DNA of 64,000 bases from Pachysolen tannophilus NRRL Y-2460 (lineage: Eukaryota; Ascomycota; Pichiomycetes; Alaninales; Pachysolenaceae), in NCBI GenBank assembly GCA_001661245.1, contig KV454011.1, forward strand, positions 1,080,724 through 1,144,723, read 5' to 3'. Position numbers and translations under genes: made by a program. Positions 8,629 through 19,831 of the stretch are shown piece by piece. The notes under the pieces are model-generated. The model worked only from the letters and a program-made list of their open reading frames with translations, made no database searches and was not told the DNA's origin. Each line of letters opens with the position of its first letter. Position 1 is the stretch's first letter.

Positions 8629-11223
8629 TTACTCTTCAACTTGCTTTAAAAACCCAGCAACTCTGCCAATGTCAATTTCTGCATTCCCATCACTCTCTAC
8701 TGCTTTGATCAATTCATCTAATAAATTATCAATTGAGTCCTCTTTCACTCCTGTACTCAAACTAATGACTTTTTTATATTTGTTTTCTAAATTCAAAAGA
8801 TTCTTAGACATTGATTCCATTTTTTCAATTAAATTTTGTTCATTTTCCTTATAGGCTTTAATTCTTGCCTTTAAGACTATTGAAGGTGGAATCAAGTGAT
8901 GTTCATCTTTAGAATTCTGCTGAATATTTTGTAAAATCAACTCTGGATTTATAGAGCTTTCTAAGATTTTGTATATCTGATCAAAGTTAATTTCTTCATC
9001 TTCATCTAAATCTTCTTCATTTATATTGTTCAATATTTCTTCCAATTTTCTTTCTAACTCATTATATACTGGCCAGCATCTGAAAGGTTCATCTGCATCA
9101 AAATCTCCATCAAATTGAGCAAAATCACCAACCAAATCTTTAGTTTGTTCTTTAAACCTTTCTTCTTCTTCTTCAATAGCTTTATCTACATTATTTGTTC
9201 TGGTGGTTAAATCTAATAATTTCAGTTCTGATTGTTGTAATGATTCCAATGTTCTTCTAGATTGAGAGAGTTTCAATGTAGCATCTCTTAGTTTAAGATG
9301 CATTTCATCAATCGAACGTTGTTTCTGGTTAATTTCTTCTTTAAATTCAGAGTCTAAATTGGATAACATATCATGCATCGATTCTAATATTCTCTTGGAG
9401 CTTTGAGAAGCATTAGCTGAAAACGCACTATTGATATTTGAATGATTATTATTAGTAAATCCATTGTTATCATTCCCATATTGGCTATTTGTAAAACTTG
9501 CTGCAAAAGTAGCTGATGGATTTAATGGATCAATTGTGATTCCAAAATCTATAGGTCTTAATCCTACTTTATTAGCAACACCTGGATCAGCACCTACATC
9601 TAATAATTGTTGTACAATGGCCTTACTACCAATTCTAGCTGCAATATTCAAACAAGTATCACCATTTCTATCCATTACATTGACAACTTCTGACATAAAC
9701 CTTCCTAAGCTAATAGCCTGATTACCAGGTAAATATAAACCTTTTCTAACAATCCATTCTAATAAAGTTTCAAGGTAATATTTTGAAGCTGAAGATCTAC
9801 CTTTAACACCTGAAGTTAAAGCAATATGATGCAATATAGTTCTTCCCTGATGATCTAATAAAGTTATACAAGGATATAAATAATCAAGTAAATTATCAAA
9901 AGAACTATTTTCTGAACTATTAGTGACTAATACTGCTCTTACTAAAGCTGATTCACCTTCATTATTACCTCTAATTCTATTGGATCCATATTTAACTAAT
10001 TGTTTTACTAGAGGTACATCACCTAAAGTTGCTGCCCAATGTAAAGAAGTATTACCACTATCATCAAACGGCACATCATAATTAATTTTATATAATTCGT
10101 GTTCTTCTAATTGTAATAATTGTTTTAAATCTTTATTACTTTCTTTTGATAAAAAAATCATTGAAATGACTTGTTTTGATTGTTCTAAATTATATTTTAC
10201 ACCATCTTCATGATAAGTATTTGGATCAATTGGTTCTAAAGAAAAAGGAGCATTTGGATTTGGAATATTTAAATCATGTTCAAAAATTTCAAAATTCGGT
10301 GTTCTTGAAGAAGATTGTTGTGAATGTAACCCTAACCCTACCGAATAAGGTTTAAACTTCTTTGTAGGAGATTCGACCATATCTACATTCATTCCATCTG
10401 CATTATCATTCTCAGTTAAAGTTGAATAAGTTCTAGTGAAAACTTCTCTTGGTTTCGCCGTATATTCATTTGACTGATTCCCATTAAATGAACTTCCACC
10501 ATTATAACCATTATTACTACTCCCGTTATTAATATTATTGTTATCGTTATTGTTATCACCATTATTTTTATTTTCAGTTTGAACATCATTTTTATTATTA
10601 TTATTGCTACTAGTAGTAGAAGTATTTTTATTATGATAATCTAATGTTATTGTCTTCAAATTAGCCATTGCTTCTAACTTTGTTGGGGTCTCAACACCAT
10701 TTGAATTATAAATTATTATATCTTTCAAAAGATCAGTAACTCCATACTCATGAGCTAAACCAACAGCTCTTTCATAAGGAATCCAAGTTCCTTGAAATTT
10801 CCCATAACCACCTTGAACAATTTCATGAACACCTGTATGAACTTCTTTTTCCAAGATTTTAGTTCTTTGATGTTTTGTAAAACCTGCAACTTTTAAAATT
10901 TGAGTTGCATTGAAAAAAGAATCTGATCTTCGACGCATCACCGATATTCCATCAACATTTATTTCATAAACTTCAATATTAGAATAAGAAGCCTTATATA
11001 CACCACTTACACTAAAACTAGATTTCCCACTAATAGCATTATAAATGTAATCATCTTCTTCATCTTCATTTTGTTCTTGTTCATCTTCCTCTTCTTCTTG
11101 CTCTTGAACTTGCTCTTCATCTACTTTTTCATCCTTAATCTTATCATCCTGGCTTCTTCCATCACTTATACTACCCATTGGCATACTATGATCATCTAGT
11201 TGACTATCTGTGACTGTAGTCAT
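8629..11223 (-). CDS. MBP1: APSES/ankyrin G1-S transcription factor (Mbp1 type)
   Basis: An 864-residue DNA-binding subunit of an MBF/SBF-type complex. After an acidic N-terminus the KilA-N/APSES domain spans about residues 75-172 with MRRRSDSFFNATQILK, KILEKEV and VQGGYGKFQGTWIP. Asn-rich low complexity follows (about 200-250). Ankyrin repeats cover about 390-565 (GNTSLHWAA, GDTCLNIAA, LLDVGADP). A long coiled coil ends in a conserved tail (VISLSTGVKEDSIDNLLDEL) like that of Mbp1/Cdc10/Swi6 proteins. The DNA-binding domain resembles the fungal Mbp1/Res class more than S. cerevisiae Swi4, so MBP1 is preferred, but a single ancestral Mbp1/Swi4 gene or a diverged Swi4 is possible. Its own upstream region carries an ACGCGT box. 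Confidence 0.82.
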   Translation of the reverse strand: MTTVTDSQLDDHSMPMGSISDGRSQDDKIKDEKVDEEQVQEQEEEEDEQEQNEDEEDDYIYNAISGKSSFSVSGVYKASYSNIEVYEINVDGISVMRRRSDSFFNATQILKVAGFTKHQRTKILEKEVHTGVHEIVQGGYGKFQGTWIPYERAVGLAHEYGVTDLLKDIIIYNSNGVETPTKLEAMANLKTITLDYHNKNTSTTSSNNNNKNDVQTENKNNGDNNNDNNNINNGSSNNGYNGGSSFNGNQSNEYTAKPREVFTRTYSTLTENDNADGMNVDMVESPTKKFKPYSVGLGLHSQQSSSRTPNFEIFEHDLNIPNPNAPFSLEPIDPNTYHEDGVKYNLEQSKQVISMIFLSKESNKDLKQLLQLEEHELYKINYDVPFDDSGNTSLHWAATLGDVPLVKQLVKYGSNRIRGNNEGESALVRAVLVTNSSENSSFDNLLDYLYPCITLLDHQGRTILHHIALTSGVKGRSSASKYYLETLLEWIVRKGLYLPGNQAISLGRFMSEVVNVMDRNGDTCLNIAARIGSKAIVQQLLDVGADPGVANKVGLRPIDFGITIDPLNPSATFAASFTNSQYGNDNNGFTNNNHSNINSAFSANASQSSKRILESMHDMLSNLDSEFKEEINQKQRSIDEMHLKLRDATLKLSQSRRTLESLQQSELKLLDLTTRTNNVDKAIEEEEERFKEQTKDLVGDFAQFDGDFDADEPFRCWPVYNELERKLEEILNNINEEDLDEDEEINFDQIYKILESSINPELILQNIQQNSKDEHHLIPPSIVLKARIKAYKENEQNLIEKMESMSKNLLNLENKYKKVISLSTGVKEDSIDNLLDELIKAVESDGNAEIDIGRVAGFLKQVEE

Positions 11224-12245
11224 TCTTTAGAAATAGCAACACTTTGATAAAAAAAAAAAAAAAAAAAAAAAGAGAAATACAAATTTAATTAGTTATATTC
11301 TCAATTACGCGTTAAAACGTAATTTTTTATCAAAATATTCTTTTCTCACTTTTCTTCCCTTATATACCGTCTTTGAATATCAATCAAATTTATAATATCC
11401 GTTCCCAAGTCACCAAAAAACTTTTATAAAACAAAAACAATCAAGTTTCAATCCAATATAAATTCAAACCTTTTTTTTTTTACCGTTATTATTTATCTTT
11501 ATTATTTATTATTATCAATTATAAATTAGTTAGCTGCCTGCCATATTAAAATTGATTTTTTTTCTATTGTTTCCAAAAAGAGAGAAATTTTGAAGAAAAA
11601 AATTTAAAAAAAAATTAAAAATTAAAAAAAAAAAAAAAAAAAAGCCATAAATCAGGGCCTCAACTAACCGGATCGGGTATAATTGATTGTCCGAAAAAAG
11701 GAAAGCTTACAGATGGCCGGCTAGTCGAGGCTCGTTTAGTCGCTCACTCCACTCACACTCTCTCTAGTATTTATTAAAAGAACGAGCGGTACTTAAGACG
11801 GGTCCGAATGAGAGAGGGGTGAGAGGGTAAAAAGAAAAAAAAACCCCAAAGAAATGGCCTGTTGCGCGTCTTCAATTAAGTAACCCGAAACGAACGTTTT
11901 GGTACGTAGGTGAACGACCACGGAACAATTAAAGTTTTTTTCCAATTTTTTTTTTTTTTTTTTTTGGGCGGAAGAAGTTCCCGGCAAAAGTAGGCGGTTC
12001 CAGTAGGCGGTAGTTTAGACGGAGGTGTAAATTCCCGCTGAAAAAAATTTTTATTTTTTAAGCGGATTTTCTTATCAGGCGAAAAAAAAAAGTGTTTTTA
12101 GTACCACAAGATTACAGGACATAAACATTTAAAGATTTATTATAATTTATTATAATTTATATAATTTATATAATTTATATAATTGATTAATTATACTTCT
12201 TATTTTTTGTTTACGATTTATATTTTTAATCATTGATCAATCGAT
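11224..12245. other. Divergent promoter region, MBP1-like/VTA1
   Basis: About 1 kb of shared upstream sequence. Two long A/T-tract zones flank a less AT-rich core (about 11645-12060) that contains repeated GGCGG-type words, including two copies of GTAGGCGGT (near 11990 and 12003). A minus-strand reading frame in the core lacks an ATG and is not called a gene. No tRNA fold was found. Confidence 0.5.
11307..11312. promoter_or_regulatory. MluI cell-cycle box upstream of MBP1-like gene
   Basis: The palindrome ACGCGT, the known MBF binding site, lies 84 bases upstream of the MBP1-like ATG and could also serve divergent VTA1. A weaker GCGCGT is at 11864-11869. Autoregulation is inferred. Confidence 0.5.
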
Positions 12246-13412
12246 ATGTCTGAGCAGCCAGAAGATCATGGTGAGGATTTAGGGAATGATGGTTTACATT
12301 CTGAATTACCTCCTGTTCCATCACTGCTTATAAAGACAATTCAACCTTTATTAAATAGATCAAAAGAATTAATTTCAATTGAACCAATTATATCATATTT
12401 TTGTAAATTAGATGCTGTTGAATTAATATTAGATAAAAAATTACATTTAACTTCAAATGAAATTTCAAGTTTTACAATGTCATTATTGGATCATATTGAA
12501 TTTTTGAAAAAAAATTTACCACAAGAAGAATTAAATATTATTAATGATAAGGATAAATCTTATAAATATGTTGAAGATTTTGCAATTGCTATATTTAATA
12601 AAAGTTATTTGGATGTTATAAATCATACAACTTCAAAATCAACAGTTTCTACTTTTAATGCATCAATTGTTTTTTTAAATTTATTAAAATTATGGAATGA
12701 TGGAATATTAAATCCAGAAATATTAATGAAATTAAAATATGCAAAATTTCATCTGATGAGAATAATTAAAGATTATAAAGAGGGAAAAGATCCAAATGAT
12801 TATATGCCTCCAGAAGATTTAACAAGAGATGTACAGAATGAAATTGATGAATCATTATCAGGAACAAATCATTTGGAAAAGGAAAATGATGAGGAAATTT
12901 TATTAAAAAAAACTTCTTTTATAAATAATCAACCTAATAATAAAGATTTTTCATTGCCACAAGTACCAAACTTTATTGACAAAGAAGAAGATGAAAAAAA
13001 GGAAATACCAAATCCTCCTTCTTTACCAAATGCTCCAAATTTTACAGACTACCAACAAAGTTCAGGGCAAAATGATCACTTCTCTTCTCCATCTCCCGTC
13101 AGCCATATACCGACATCACCATCGCTGCTTCCACCTACATCTACTGATGAACAACCCCCACACTCACCTTCGGTCTTACCTTCGGTCTTACCTTCAGTCT
13201 CACAAACTAATAAAGCTCCCTCCTCTCACCAGAGAAAGACAAGTTCCTCATCTACAAAATACAACGTTGATGAAATCATTACACAAGAACAAAAAATATC
13301 TAAAGCACAAAAATATTGTAAATTTGCTGTAAGTGCATTGAATTATGAAGATATTGAAACTGCAATACAAGAATTGAAAAATGCTTTAAATTTATTAGAA
13401 AAAGAAGAATAA
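12246..13412 (+). CDS. VTA1: Vta1/LIP5, Vps4 cofactor
   Basis: A 388-residue ESCRT cofactor that binds and stimulates the Vps4 ATPase on endosomes (S. cerevisiae Vta1 has 330). The helical N-terminal half carries the tandem MIT-like region (about 25-190) with PIISYFCKLDAVELIL and KLKYAKFHLMRI. A long Pro/Ser-rich linker (about 235-335) contains two copies of LPSVLPSV and short PN-F motifs. The C-terminal VTA domain (about 355-388) has KAQKYCKFAVSALNYEDIETA, nearly the same as AKYAISALNYEDLPTA in S. cerevisiae. The CTG-encoded residue in KFHLMRI aligns with leucine in S. cerevisiae Vta1. IST1, which also acts on Vps4, lies elsewhere in the window. Confidence 0.9.
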   Translation: MSEQPEDHGEDLGNDGLHSELPPVPSLLIKTIQPLLNRSKELISIEPIISYFCKLDAVELILDKKLHLTSNEISSFTMSLLDHIEFLKKNLPQEELNIINDKDKSYKYVEDFAIAIFNKSYLDVINHTTSKSTVSTFNASIVFLNLLKLWNDGILNPEILMKLKYAKFHLMRIIKDYKEGKDPNDYMPPEDLTRDVQNEIDESLSGTNHLEKENDEEILLKKTSFINNQPNNKDFSLPQVPNFIDKEEDEKKEIPNPPSLPNAPNFTDYQQSSGQNDHFSSPSPVSHIPTSPSLLPPTSTDEQPPHSPSVLPSVLPSVSQTNKAPSSHQRKTSSSSTKYNVDEIITQEQKISKAQKYCKFAVSALNYEDIETAIQELKNALNLLEKEE

Positions 13413-13701
13413 TTAAATTATACTATTAATTACTAAATCGTTTTTTAATAATAAATATTTATAAATGTATATTTCATTTTTCATTAAATATGGTTCTCTA
13501 TAATATCTTCAGCCTAACCATTTAAAATAGCAATGTAATCATGATTTACTTTAGGCCTTTCTAAGAAAAAAAAAAAAAAAGTGAAAAGGAAAATAAAATA
13601 AAAATAAAAGAAAATCACACATATAAAAGAAAAAAATTTTTATTAAAATAACAAGCCATAACTTTTAAAATCACAATAGAAAAAAAAAAATGAAAAACAA
13701 C

Positions 13702-16700
13702 CTAAAATTCTTCGGCATCTTTATATAAAGCACCATCATTATCACTACTATTATCACCAAGAGCATGATTTTTTTCTGACAGATCATCTTCTTCCACTCT
13801 TATTGTAGTATCTTTATCATTTTCGTATTCAGAATGATCTACTTCAGCCTTATCATCTTCTGGCTGTTCAGAAACAACAGGTATTTCGCTATTAATATTT
13901 GAACTAGATTCAAAAGGCGTCACAGGTGATACACTTTCATTTTCATGGTTACTGCCAGAATTTAACGTAAAGCTTGACGAAACTTGAAGATCATGTTTTC
14001 TTCTTAACCTGTCCCTAGCTCTCGAACTTCTTAATTCATTATTGGATGATGATCTACTCATGCTTTGTTCACTATTATTCGCTCTGATAGCTTCTAATAA
14101 ATGCCTTGCTCTTATTGCAACATCATCATCAGTTTCAGTAGGTGATATTGGAGATGCCACTTCACTTTGTGATGGGAAGTCATCGTTCATTAAAGATGCA
14201 GATGTAGGTAACGTCAATGGCTGTTGAGCATTTTCTGTAATAATTGATGTTGCCAGGTCATCACTTTCGGAATCACTTTCTTGTTGCTGCTCTTTTAATA
14301 ATGTCTCTGAAGTGGAGGACAATAATGAATCATTAGAAAAATTATTATTGTTTGATGGATCTAGGTTACCTTTCATTCTTCTTGCTAAAGCTCTTCTTCT
14401 AGCAGAAGCAGGATTTCCAACAGGCCCTGCTAACTTCAATTTTTCCAATAAGGCATCCATAACATTATCTTCCGGTTGGTCATCACCTTCAGTTGCTGAT
14501 TTTTCCTTACCGTTAGTGTTATTTCCATTTGCTGCATTGGCCTTTTCCATCATTCTAACTCTCCTTAAATATGCCAGTTCTTCCTCGTCTTTCTTGATAT
14601 TTTCCTTTCTAGCTCTTTCAAATTCATTAACAAAATCAGAAAATTTCTTGATAAATGAATTCCTAGAGAAAGAATCAGTAGGATCTTCTCCGAAATACCT
14701 CATTAATTTATCAAATTCGGCTAGTGTAATCTTGGCTTGTTCTTGTAATAGTTCACTCTTGCGTCTTGCTGCGGGTAATTTAGGTAGCACTCTAGCAAGA
14801 ACTCTATCTTCCGGATGGAATTTTGATGAATCGCTCAAGTTTCCAATATCAATTGATGAATCAATATTTTTGATTTGAGCTGAGAAATCTTTACAGTCAT
14901 TGGAAACTTGTTCTATTGATAACTTGGCAACTTCAAGACATTTCGATAGTTCATGGAAGAAATTCTTCTCTTCAGGATAAGTTCTCCTAATTATTTTTTC
15001 AACGTAATGCAAAAAAGTCATAGAATTCTTATCATCCTTCATAAAACTTAATCTTTGCAAAGTACTCAATTTGAAACCTTGGGCTTGTTTTGTAGTGTCA
15101 TTCATATAGTTTCCAACTGCCAATATTATATCAAAAATATGCCTGAGATTTTGAGAATTTTTTATACTCTCAACTGCTTCATCAAGAGTTCTCAATTTTG
15201 CAACCAAATCTTCATAATCCTTTTCGTAAGTACTTACAATTCTCAAAGCTCTAATCCTAGATTTCCAATAATGTTGCAAGTTATAGATCAATTCGAGGTA
15301 AATTCTGTCAGCCCGAGCCAATTCATTTGGATCCTTCTCTGGTGGTTTAATATCAGAAGTACCTGTTGTATAATCAGTGCTATATGGTTCTAGGTTTCTA
15401 GCTACACCATTTGGAATCTCCACTAATTCCGGTTTATCCAAGAACTCGAGCACAGCTATGTTATTTAATACAGATTTGTCACACCTTAAAATTTTCAAAA
15501 CAACTTGTTCATCACTATCACTTGAAAACATATGCAAATTGATTCCAAACTGTTGAGAAAGATCTCTGGACAAGAAAGAAACTTTTTCAACTTCACCTTT
15601 TCTTCTACTAGCTAATATCTTAGCTTCTCTTGCTGCAAAAATTCTTTCAATCTCATCAAAAATTCCTTTCTCCATTAAATCGTTTGCGACAGCTTCTGAA
15701 TTTAATTCTTGCCAGAAAGAATCTTCAGTGTTATCAATCTTATCCCAATGTAATTGTTTCAACTTCTTCTTCGGTCTTGGAAATTTATCAAACAGATTAG
15801 GAATTGGAGACAGCGGTAAGGGACTTGCTGTTTTAAGCTTTCCATTTGGATCAGGTAATGGTGGAGCTGGCGGTGGAGGGGCACCATCTTTGCCTTGTAA
15901 AAACGGAGGAGGTGGAGGGGGTGGAGGAGCTGATGAGGTAGATTTGTTATCGAAAAATGGAGGTGGAGGTGGAGGTGGCGGCGGTGGAGGAGGCAGAGCA
16001 GCAGCACCAGTTTTGTTGAATAAATCAGCTGGTAAAGGCGGTGGTGGTGGTGGTGGCAGAGTATTGTTGATAGGCGGTGTATTTAATGCTTCATTTTTCT
16101 TCTCCACTGATTCGACTTTTGAAACAATTTCTGAGTCTTCCGCTTTGTCAACCTCATAAACATCCTCATTTAGATCATCAGATTTATCATCGGATATCGC
16201 TGACGCCTTGCCAACTTTTGAAGTTAATTCTTTTAAAAATTTAGGTTCCATTCCGGCACTTCTGTTGATTGAATCATTTGAAAAACGTGAAATTTCACCA
16301 CTCACCACATTTTCTGATACTGGCTTAATTTTTCCTTTTATATACTTAGCTTCGAGAGCAGCTAATCTATCATTATCATTGTTGCTATTTGAAGCAGAAG
16401 ATAAATGTGAACGTATGGACAACAGTCTTTTAAAAGTAGCGAAATCTTCTTTTTCCTTTGGAGACCGAAGTAATTTCGATTCTAAATCCTTTGCTAATTC
16501 TTCAACTTCATCCAACTCTCTTTCTAACTTACCATGAGAAGATGGATCCAAGGTTTTGTACTCGGATGCAAAAGCATCGCTATCATCATCATCATCGTCA
16601 TCATCCAAAGAGAAATCAATATTGAAATCCAGAAATTTAGATTCTAATTCTTTTAATCTTTCCAAAGCCAAGTAACGTTGCTTTTTAATAAATTCTTGTT

Positions 16701-19587
16701 TCGATAGGTCATGTTGATATTTAGCAATATCATTTGACTCTTTTTGTAAAGATTTTAATTTGTCTCTCAATTTTTCTAATTTTGCAAAATCATCTTGCTT
16801 AGCTGGTCTCAATGAAACTGGAGGTTGATGCTGCTGCTGTGGGTTTTGCGGTAAAGGCGGAAGCAGCTTCTCTTTCTTAGGTCTCTCAATATCAACAAAA
16901 TCAGTCATTTCCAATTCTCTCGCCTGTTGTAAGACATCATCCATTTGATCTCTCAAAACTCTTAATCTTGGTGATGGATCAACACCAACATTTCCATACT
17001 TTCTACTCTCAGCTTTATATTCAAATTTTTTCCTTTCAATTTGATCTTGAAGTCTTTTAATTAACTCGTTTTTAGTATTACCAGCTTTTATTCCAGAAGC
17101 AGGTCTATTAGTGTTTGCATTCTGTTCAGAAGAAATTATACCATTATTTTGTAAAAGTATAAACATCTCTCTCATTTCTAATTCTTGTTCATGTTTTTCT
17201 AATATTTTCTTCCTCTTTATTTCTTCTATTTCTTCCATAAGTTCATTATTCATTCTTCTCTGTTTAGAAATAAGTAATGACTGTTCACTTAGTTCTTGTT
17301 TTAATCTATCAATTAGTCCATCTGTACCCATACTCAATTGTCTCAACAATTCATCTCTTTCAGCAAAGGCTTCTTCAGCTTTCTTTTGGGCTTCTCTCGA
17401 GTCCAATATTGCTCTGCGTGCAACATCATCAGTTTGCAAAGACGAATACAACGTATTTATAGCTATATTCAAAGCTGTATCATCGTCCGCAGATGCTGCT
17501 GAAGACATTGAAATCTTTGATATTAAACCATCAATTAATTTAAAATGTCTTGTAATATCAGGATTATTTGCAGTTTTTGATGGATCAGTTTGAGATAAAA
17601 ATAAATGTTGAATTGCAGATTTCAAATATTTTTCAGAATCAGTACCTTTTGTCTTCTCCCATAATCTGCTTATAACTGAGATTGGATCTTCTAAATTGAC
17701 ATCTTCATTTTCTAATTGTTTCAATTGATCAAAATCTTGTAATTCTAGATCTTCATACCTTAATATTTGTTCATTAAGTATATCATAATCCAACAGTCTA
17801 AATTTATCAAAGACTTCAAATAATCCACATTTTTTTAAAAGAGATCTAATATGCAATCTTTGTCTTAAATCAGAAGAACCAGAAACCATAGTATTAATTA
17901 ATAACATTGTAGTTAGACAATATTCTAATAATTGACCTTCACTACTTATTCCTGCCATTTTCATTTCTTCACTAGCACCAACTAAAGATCCCATTTTACC
18001 TCTACCATCTAAAGTTTTTGATATGAATTGAATCCATTTTTCATATCTTTTTGAATTAGAAGTAGTTGTATCACTTATAGAAGAAGATGAAGAAACAATA
18101 CTTCTTGTTGGAGATGCACTTCTTGCTGTTACTGATCTTCTCTTTTTCTGTTCTTGTTTTTCATAATATGCAATATGAAAGTTATAACCTACAGGGCCTT
18201 CCATTACTTTTAATATTTGATTATAACCAGTTTCATCATTTGATTTTAATTTCCAATGTCCAACAAATGTTAACATATCTGTAACGTGTTTTCTAGTTTG
18301 AATTCTTGATGAAAAAAGAGCAGAAGATACAGCACTGGAAAATATTTTTGATTGAATAGCAGAACTAGCACCATCTGGAAGATTAATTAAATTTTTTAAA
18401 CACCTAATAATTGCAATTTCTTTTTCTAATAATATATTATAATCTTCTGAAGGATAATAAAAATTTGGAGTATTTATTAATTCACCTTCAACTGGTTGTT
18501 GTTTTTGTGTTTGTTGTAATGAAGTTGGTGTAATGAATGTAGGATCAGTTTTATATAATTTTAATAACAAATTACATAATGCAATAACACCTTGAGAATC
18601 AATAAAAGTTTTAACCCAATTTACTTCTTCAGTTCTAATAGAAACAGACAATGCACCTAATCTAGCCACTGTTATCTTATTACCTATAATATTTTTAACA
18701 TAAAATTCCGGAGTTAATAATTCTTCATCATTTATTTGTCTTTTATTATAAACCAGAGGAGATGCACCAGGTACAGGTTGACTCAGATACAGTTGTGGAT
18801 TTTGATGTTTTAATCTTTTCTGTTTTTTATAATCTGCTAATTTATCCTGGTAAATTAACATCCATTTTTTTTGAGCAGAATAATTTTTCATTTCTGTCTT
18901 TGCCTTTTCAGGTAAATTTTCAAAATCTCTCTTTGCCATTAATTCATCAAACATGCTATGTATTACTCTTTCATCTTTCGGTTGCTCTAATTTAAAATCA
19001 GCAGATAAAGAATGTTTATGAGCTTTAACATAACTCCCATCTTTCTTTTGACTATTTGATGAATTTACTGTTTTAACTGTATGCATTGAATTTACTGTTA
19101 TATTTGTAGGAATACTTCTTAAATCATAAAGGCTACTACCAGCATTACTTCCAGTATACCTATGTTGTGAATCAAGAAAATTATTATTAGTATGATGTTG
19201 ATGATTATTATTATGATGATGATGATTACCGTTATTTGTATTATTATGATTATGATTAACCGCCGTTGATGTTGAAGTAGAAATAGATGATTTCCTACTT
19301 GGTGATATTTGAATAGGCGCTGAAATTGAATTATGTGATAGCGCCCTTACCGGTGATGAATTACTATTCTTATTAAATAATGTACTTGCAGAAGACATAT
19401 TCGATGAAATACTATTTTGTCTCTTTGTTGTTTCTTGAGTTTCTTCTTGATTTAAATTTTTGGTAGAAGTTTTCCCCAACTTGTTTTTAAAATTAAAAAT
19501 CGACCCTGTTGGCGACTTCAATTCCCCATTATTAGATGAGTTGGAAGATGAAGGTCGCTTTGAGTTTTCACTTTGTAAACGTTTCAT
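13702..19587 (-). CDS. BNI1: Bni1-type diaphanous-related formin
   Basis: A 1961-residue formin that nucleates actin cables for polarised growth. Order: low-complexity Ser/Asn/His N-terminus (about 1-200); Rho-binding GBD/FH3 region (about 200-670); long coiled coils (about 740-1060); FH1 with several proline runs of up to 14 (about 1176-1260); FH2 starting near 1270 at LKQLHWDKID and including the conserved ILAVGNYMN-type segment; and a diaphanous autoregulatory-like motif MDALLEKLKL followed by basic RRRALARR (about 1707-1739). All of this is one uninterrupted frame. It is divergent from SEC2, which acts in the same bud-directed secretion pathway, and BNI1-SEC2-TOF1 is also the S. cerevisiae order. 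S. cerevisiae Bni1 has 1953 residues. Confidence 0.96.
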   Translation of the reverse strand: MKRLQSENSKRPSSSNSSNNGELKSPTGSIFNFKNKLGKTSTKNLNQEETQETTKRQNSISSNMSSASTLFNKNSNSSPVRALSHNSISAPIQISPSRKSSISTSTSTAVNHNHNNTNNGNHHHHNNNHQHHTNNNFLDSQHRYTGSNAGSSLYDLRSIPTNITVNSMHTVKTVNSSNSQKKDGSYVKAHKHSLSADFKLEQPKDERVIHSMFDELMAKRDFENLPEKAKTEMKNYSAQKKWMLIYQDKLADYKKQKRLKHQNPQLYLSQPVPGASPLVYNKRQINDEELLTPEFYVKNIIGNKITVARLGALSVSIRTEEVNWVKTFIDSQGVIALCNLLLKLYKTDPTFITPTSLQQTQKQQPVEGELINTPNFYYPSEDYNILLEKEIAIIRCLKNLINLPDGASSAIQSKIFSSAVSSALFSSRIQTRKHVTDMLTFVGHWKLKSNDETGYNQILKVMEGPVGYNFHIAYYEKQEQKKRRSVTARSASPTRSIVSSSSSISDTTTSNSKRYEKWIQFISKTLDGRGKMGSLVGASEEMKMAGISSEGQLLEYCLTTMLLINTMVSGSSDLRQRLHIRSLLKKCGLFEVFDKFRLLDYDILNEQILRYEDLELQDFDQLKQLENEDVNLEDPISVISRLWEKTKGTDSEKYLKSAIQHLFLSQTDPSKTANNPDITRHFKLIDGLISKISMSSAASADDDTALNIAINTLYSSLQTDDVARRAILDSREAQKKAEEAFAERDELLRQLSMGTDGLIDRLKQELSEQSLLISKQRRMNNELMEEIEEIKRKKILEKHEQELEMREMFILLQNNGIISSEQNANTNRPASGIKAGNTKNELIKRLQDQIERKKFEYKAESRKYGNVGVDPSPRLRVLRDQMDDVLQQARELEMTDFVDIERPKKEKLLPPLPQNPQQQHQPPVSLRPAKQDDFAKLEKLRDKLKSLQKESNDIAKYQHDLSKQEFIKKQRYLALERLKELESKFLDFNIDFSLDDDDDDDDSDAFASEYKTLDPSSHGKLERELDEVEELAKDLESKLLRSPKEKEDFATFKRLLSIRSHLSSASNSNNDNDRLAALEAKYIKGKIKPVSENVVSGEISRFSNDSINRSAGMEPKFLKELTSKVGKASAISDDKSDDLNEDVYEVDKAEDSEIVSKVESVEKKNEALNTPPINNTLPPPPPPPLPADLFNKTGAAALPPPPPPPPPPPPFFDNKSTSSAPPPPPPPPFLQGKDGAPPPPAPPLPDPNGKLKTASPLPLSPIPNLFDKFPRPKKKLKQLHWDKIDNTEDSFWQELNSEAVANDLMEKGIFDEIERIFAAREAKILASRRKGEVEKVSFLSRDLSQQFGINLHMFSSDSDEQVVLKILRCDKSVLNNIAVLEFLDKPELVEIPNGVARNLEPYSTDYTTGTSDIKPPEKDPNELARADRIYLELIYNLQHYWKSRIRALRIVSTYEKDYEDLVAKLRTLDEAVESIKNSQNLRHIFDIILAVGNYMNDTTKQAQGFKLSTLQRLSFMKDDKNSMTFLHYVEKIIRRTYPEEKNFFHELSKCLEVAKLSIEQVSNDCKDFSAQIKNIDSSIDIGNLSDSSKFHPEDRVLARVLPKLPAARRKSELLQEQAKITLAEFDKLMRYFGEDPTDSFSRNSFIKKFSDFVNEFERARKENIKKDEEELAYLRRVRMMEKANAANGNNTNGKEKSATEGDDQPEDNVMDALLEKLKLAGPVGNPASARRRALARRMKGNLDPSNNNNFSNDSLLSSTSETLLKEQQQESDSESDDLATSIITENAQQPLTLPTSASLMNDDFPSQSEVASPISPTETDDDVAIRARHLLEAIRANNSEQSMSRSSSNNELRSSRARDRLRRKHDLQVSSSFTLNSGSNHENESVSPVTPFESSSNINSEIPVVSEQPEDDKAEVDHSEYENDKDTTIRVEEDDLSEKNHALGDNSSDNDGALYKDAEEF

Positions 19588-19758
19588 TCTCTATTATTTA
19601 CCAACCCCAGTACAAATAATAATAATATATATTATATTATATTATATTATATTATATCAATAATACTACTATGCTTTTAATTCTTTCTTTTCTCTTTCCT
19701 GTGCACACTTCTTATAGTCTCAGGGTATATATATATATATTTATTCCTTTTCCAAATA

Positions 19759-19831
19759 TGTAAATATATATAATATATATAATATATAATATATAATATA
19801 TAGTATATATATATATATATATACTATATAT
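19759..19831. repeat. TA-rich dinucleotide array
   Basis: Imperfect TA/ATATA repeats in the BNI1-SEC2 promoter region; simple-sequence DNA. Confidence 0.6.

Noticed and set aside
11793-11987. Minus-strand 64-codon frame in the MBP1-like/VTA1 promoter
   Set aside because: It has no ATG, runs through a long A tract, and its apparent beta-strand-like sequence matches no family I recognise.
15728-16159. Plus-strand Gly-rich frame opposite BNI1
   Set aside because: It is the antisense of the proline-rich FH1 codons of BNI1 and has no independent support.
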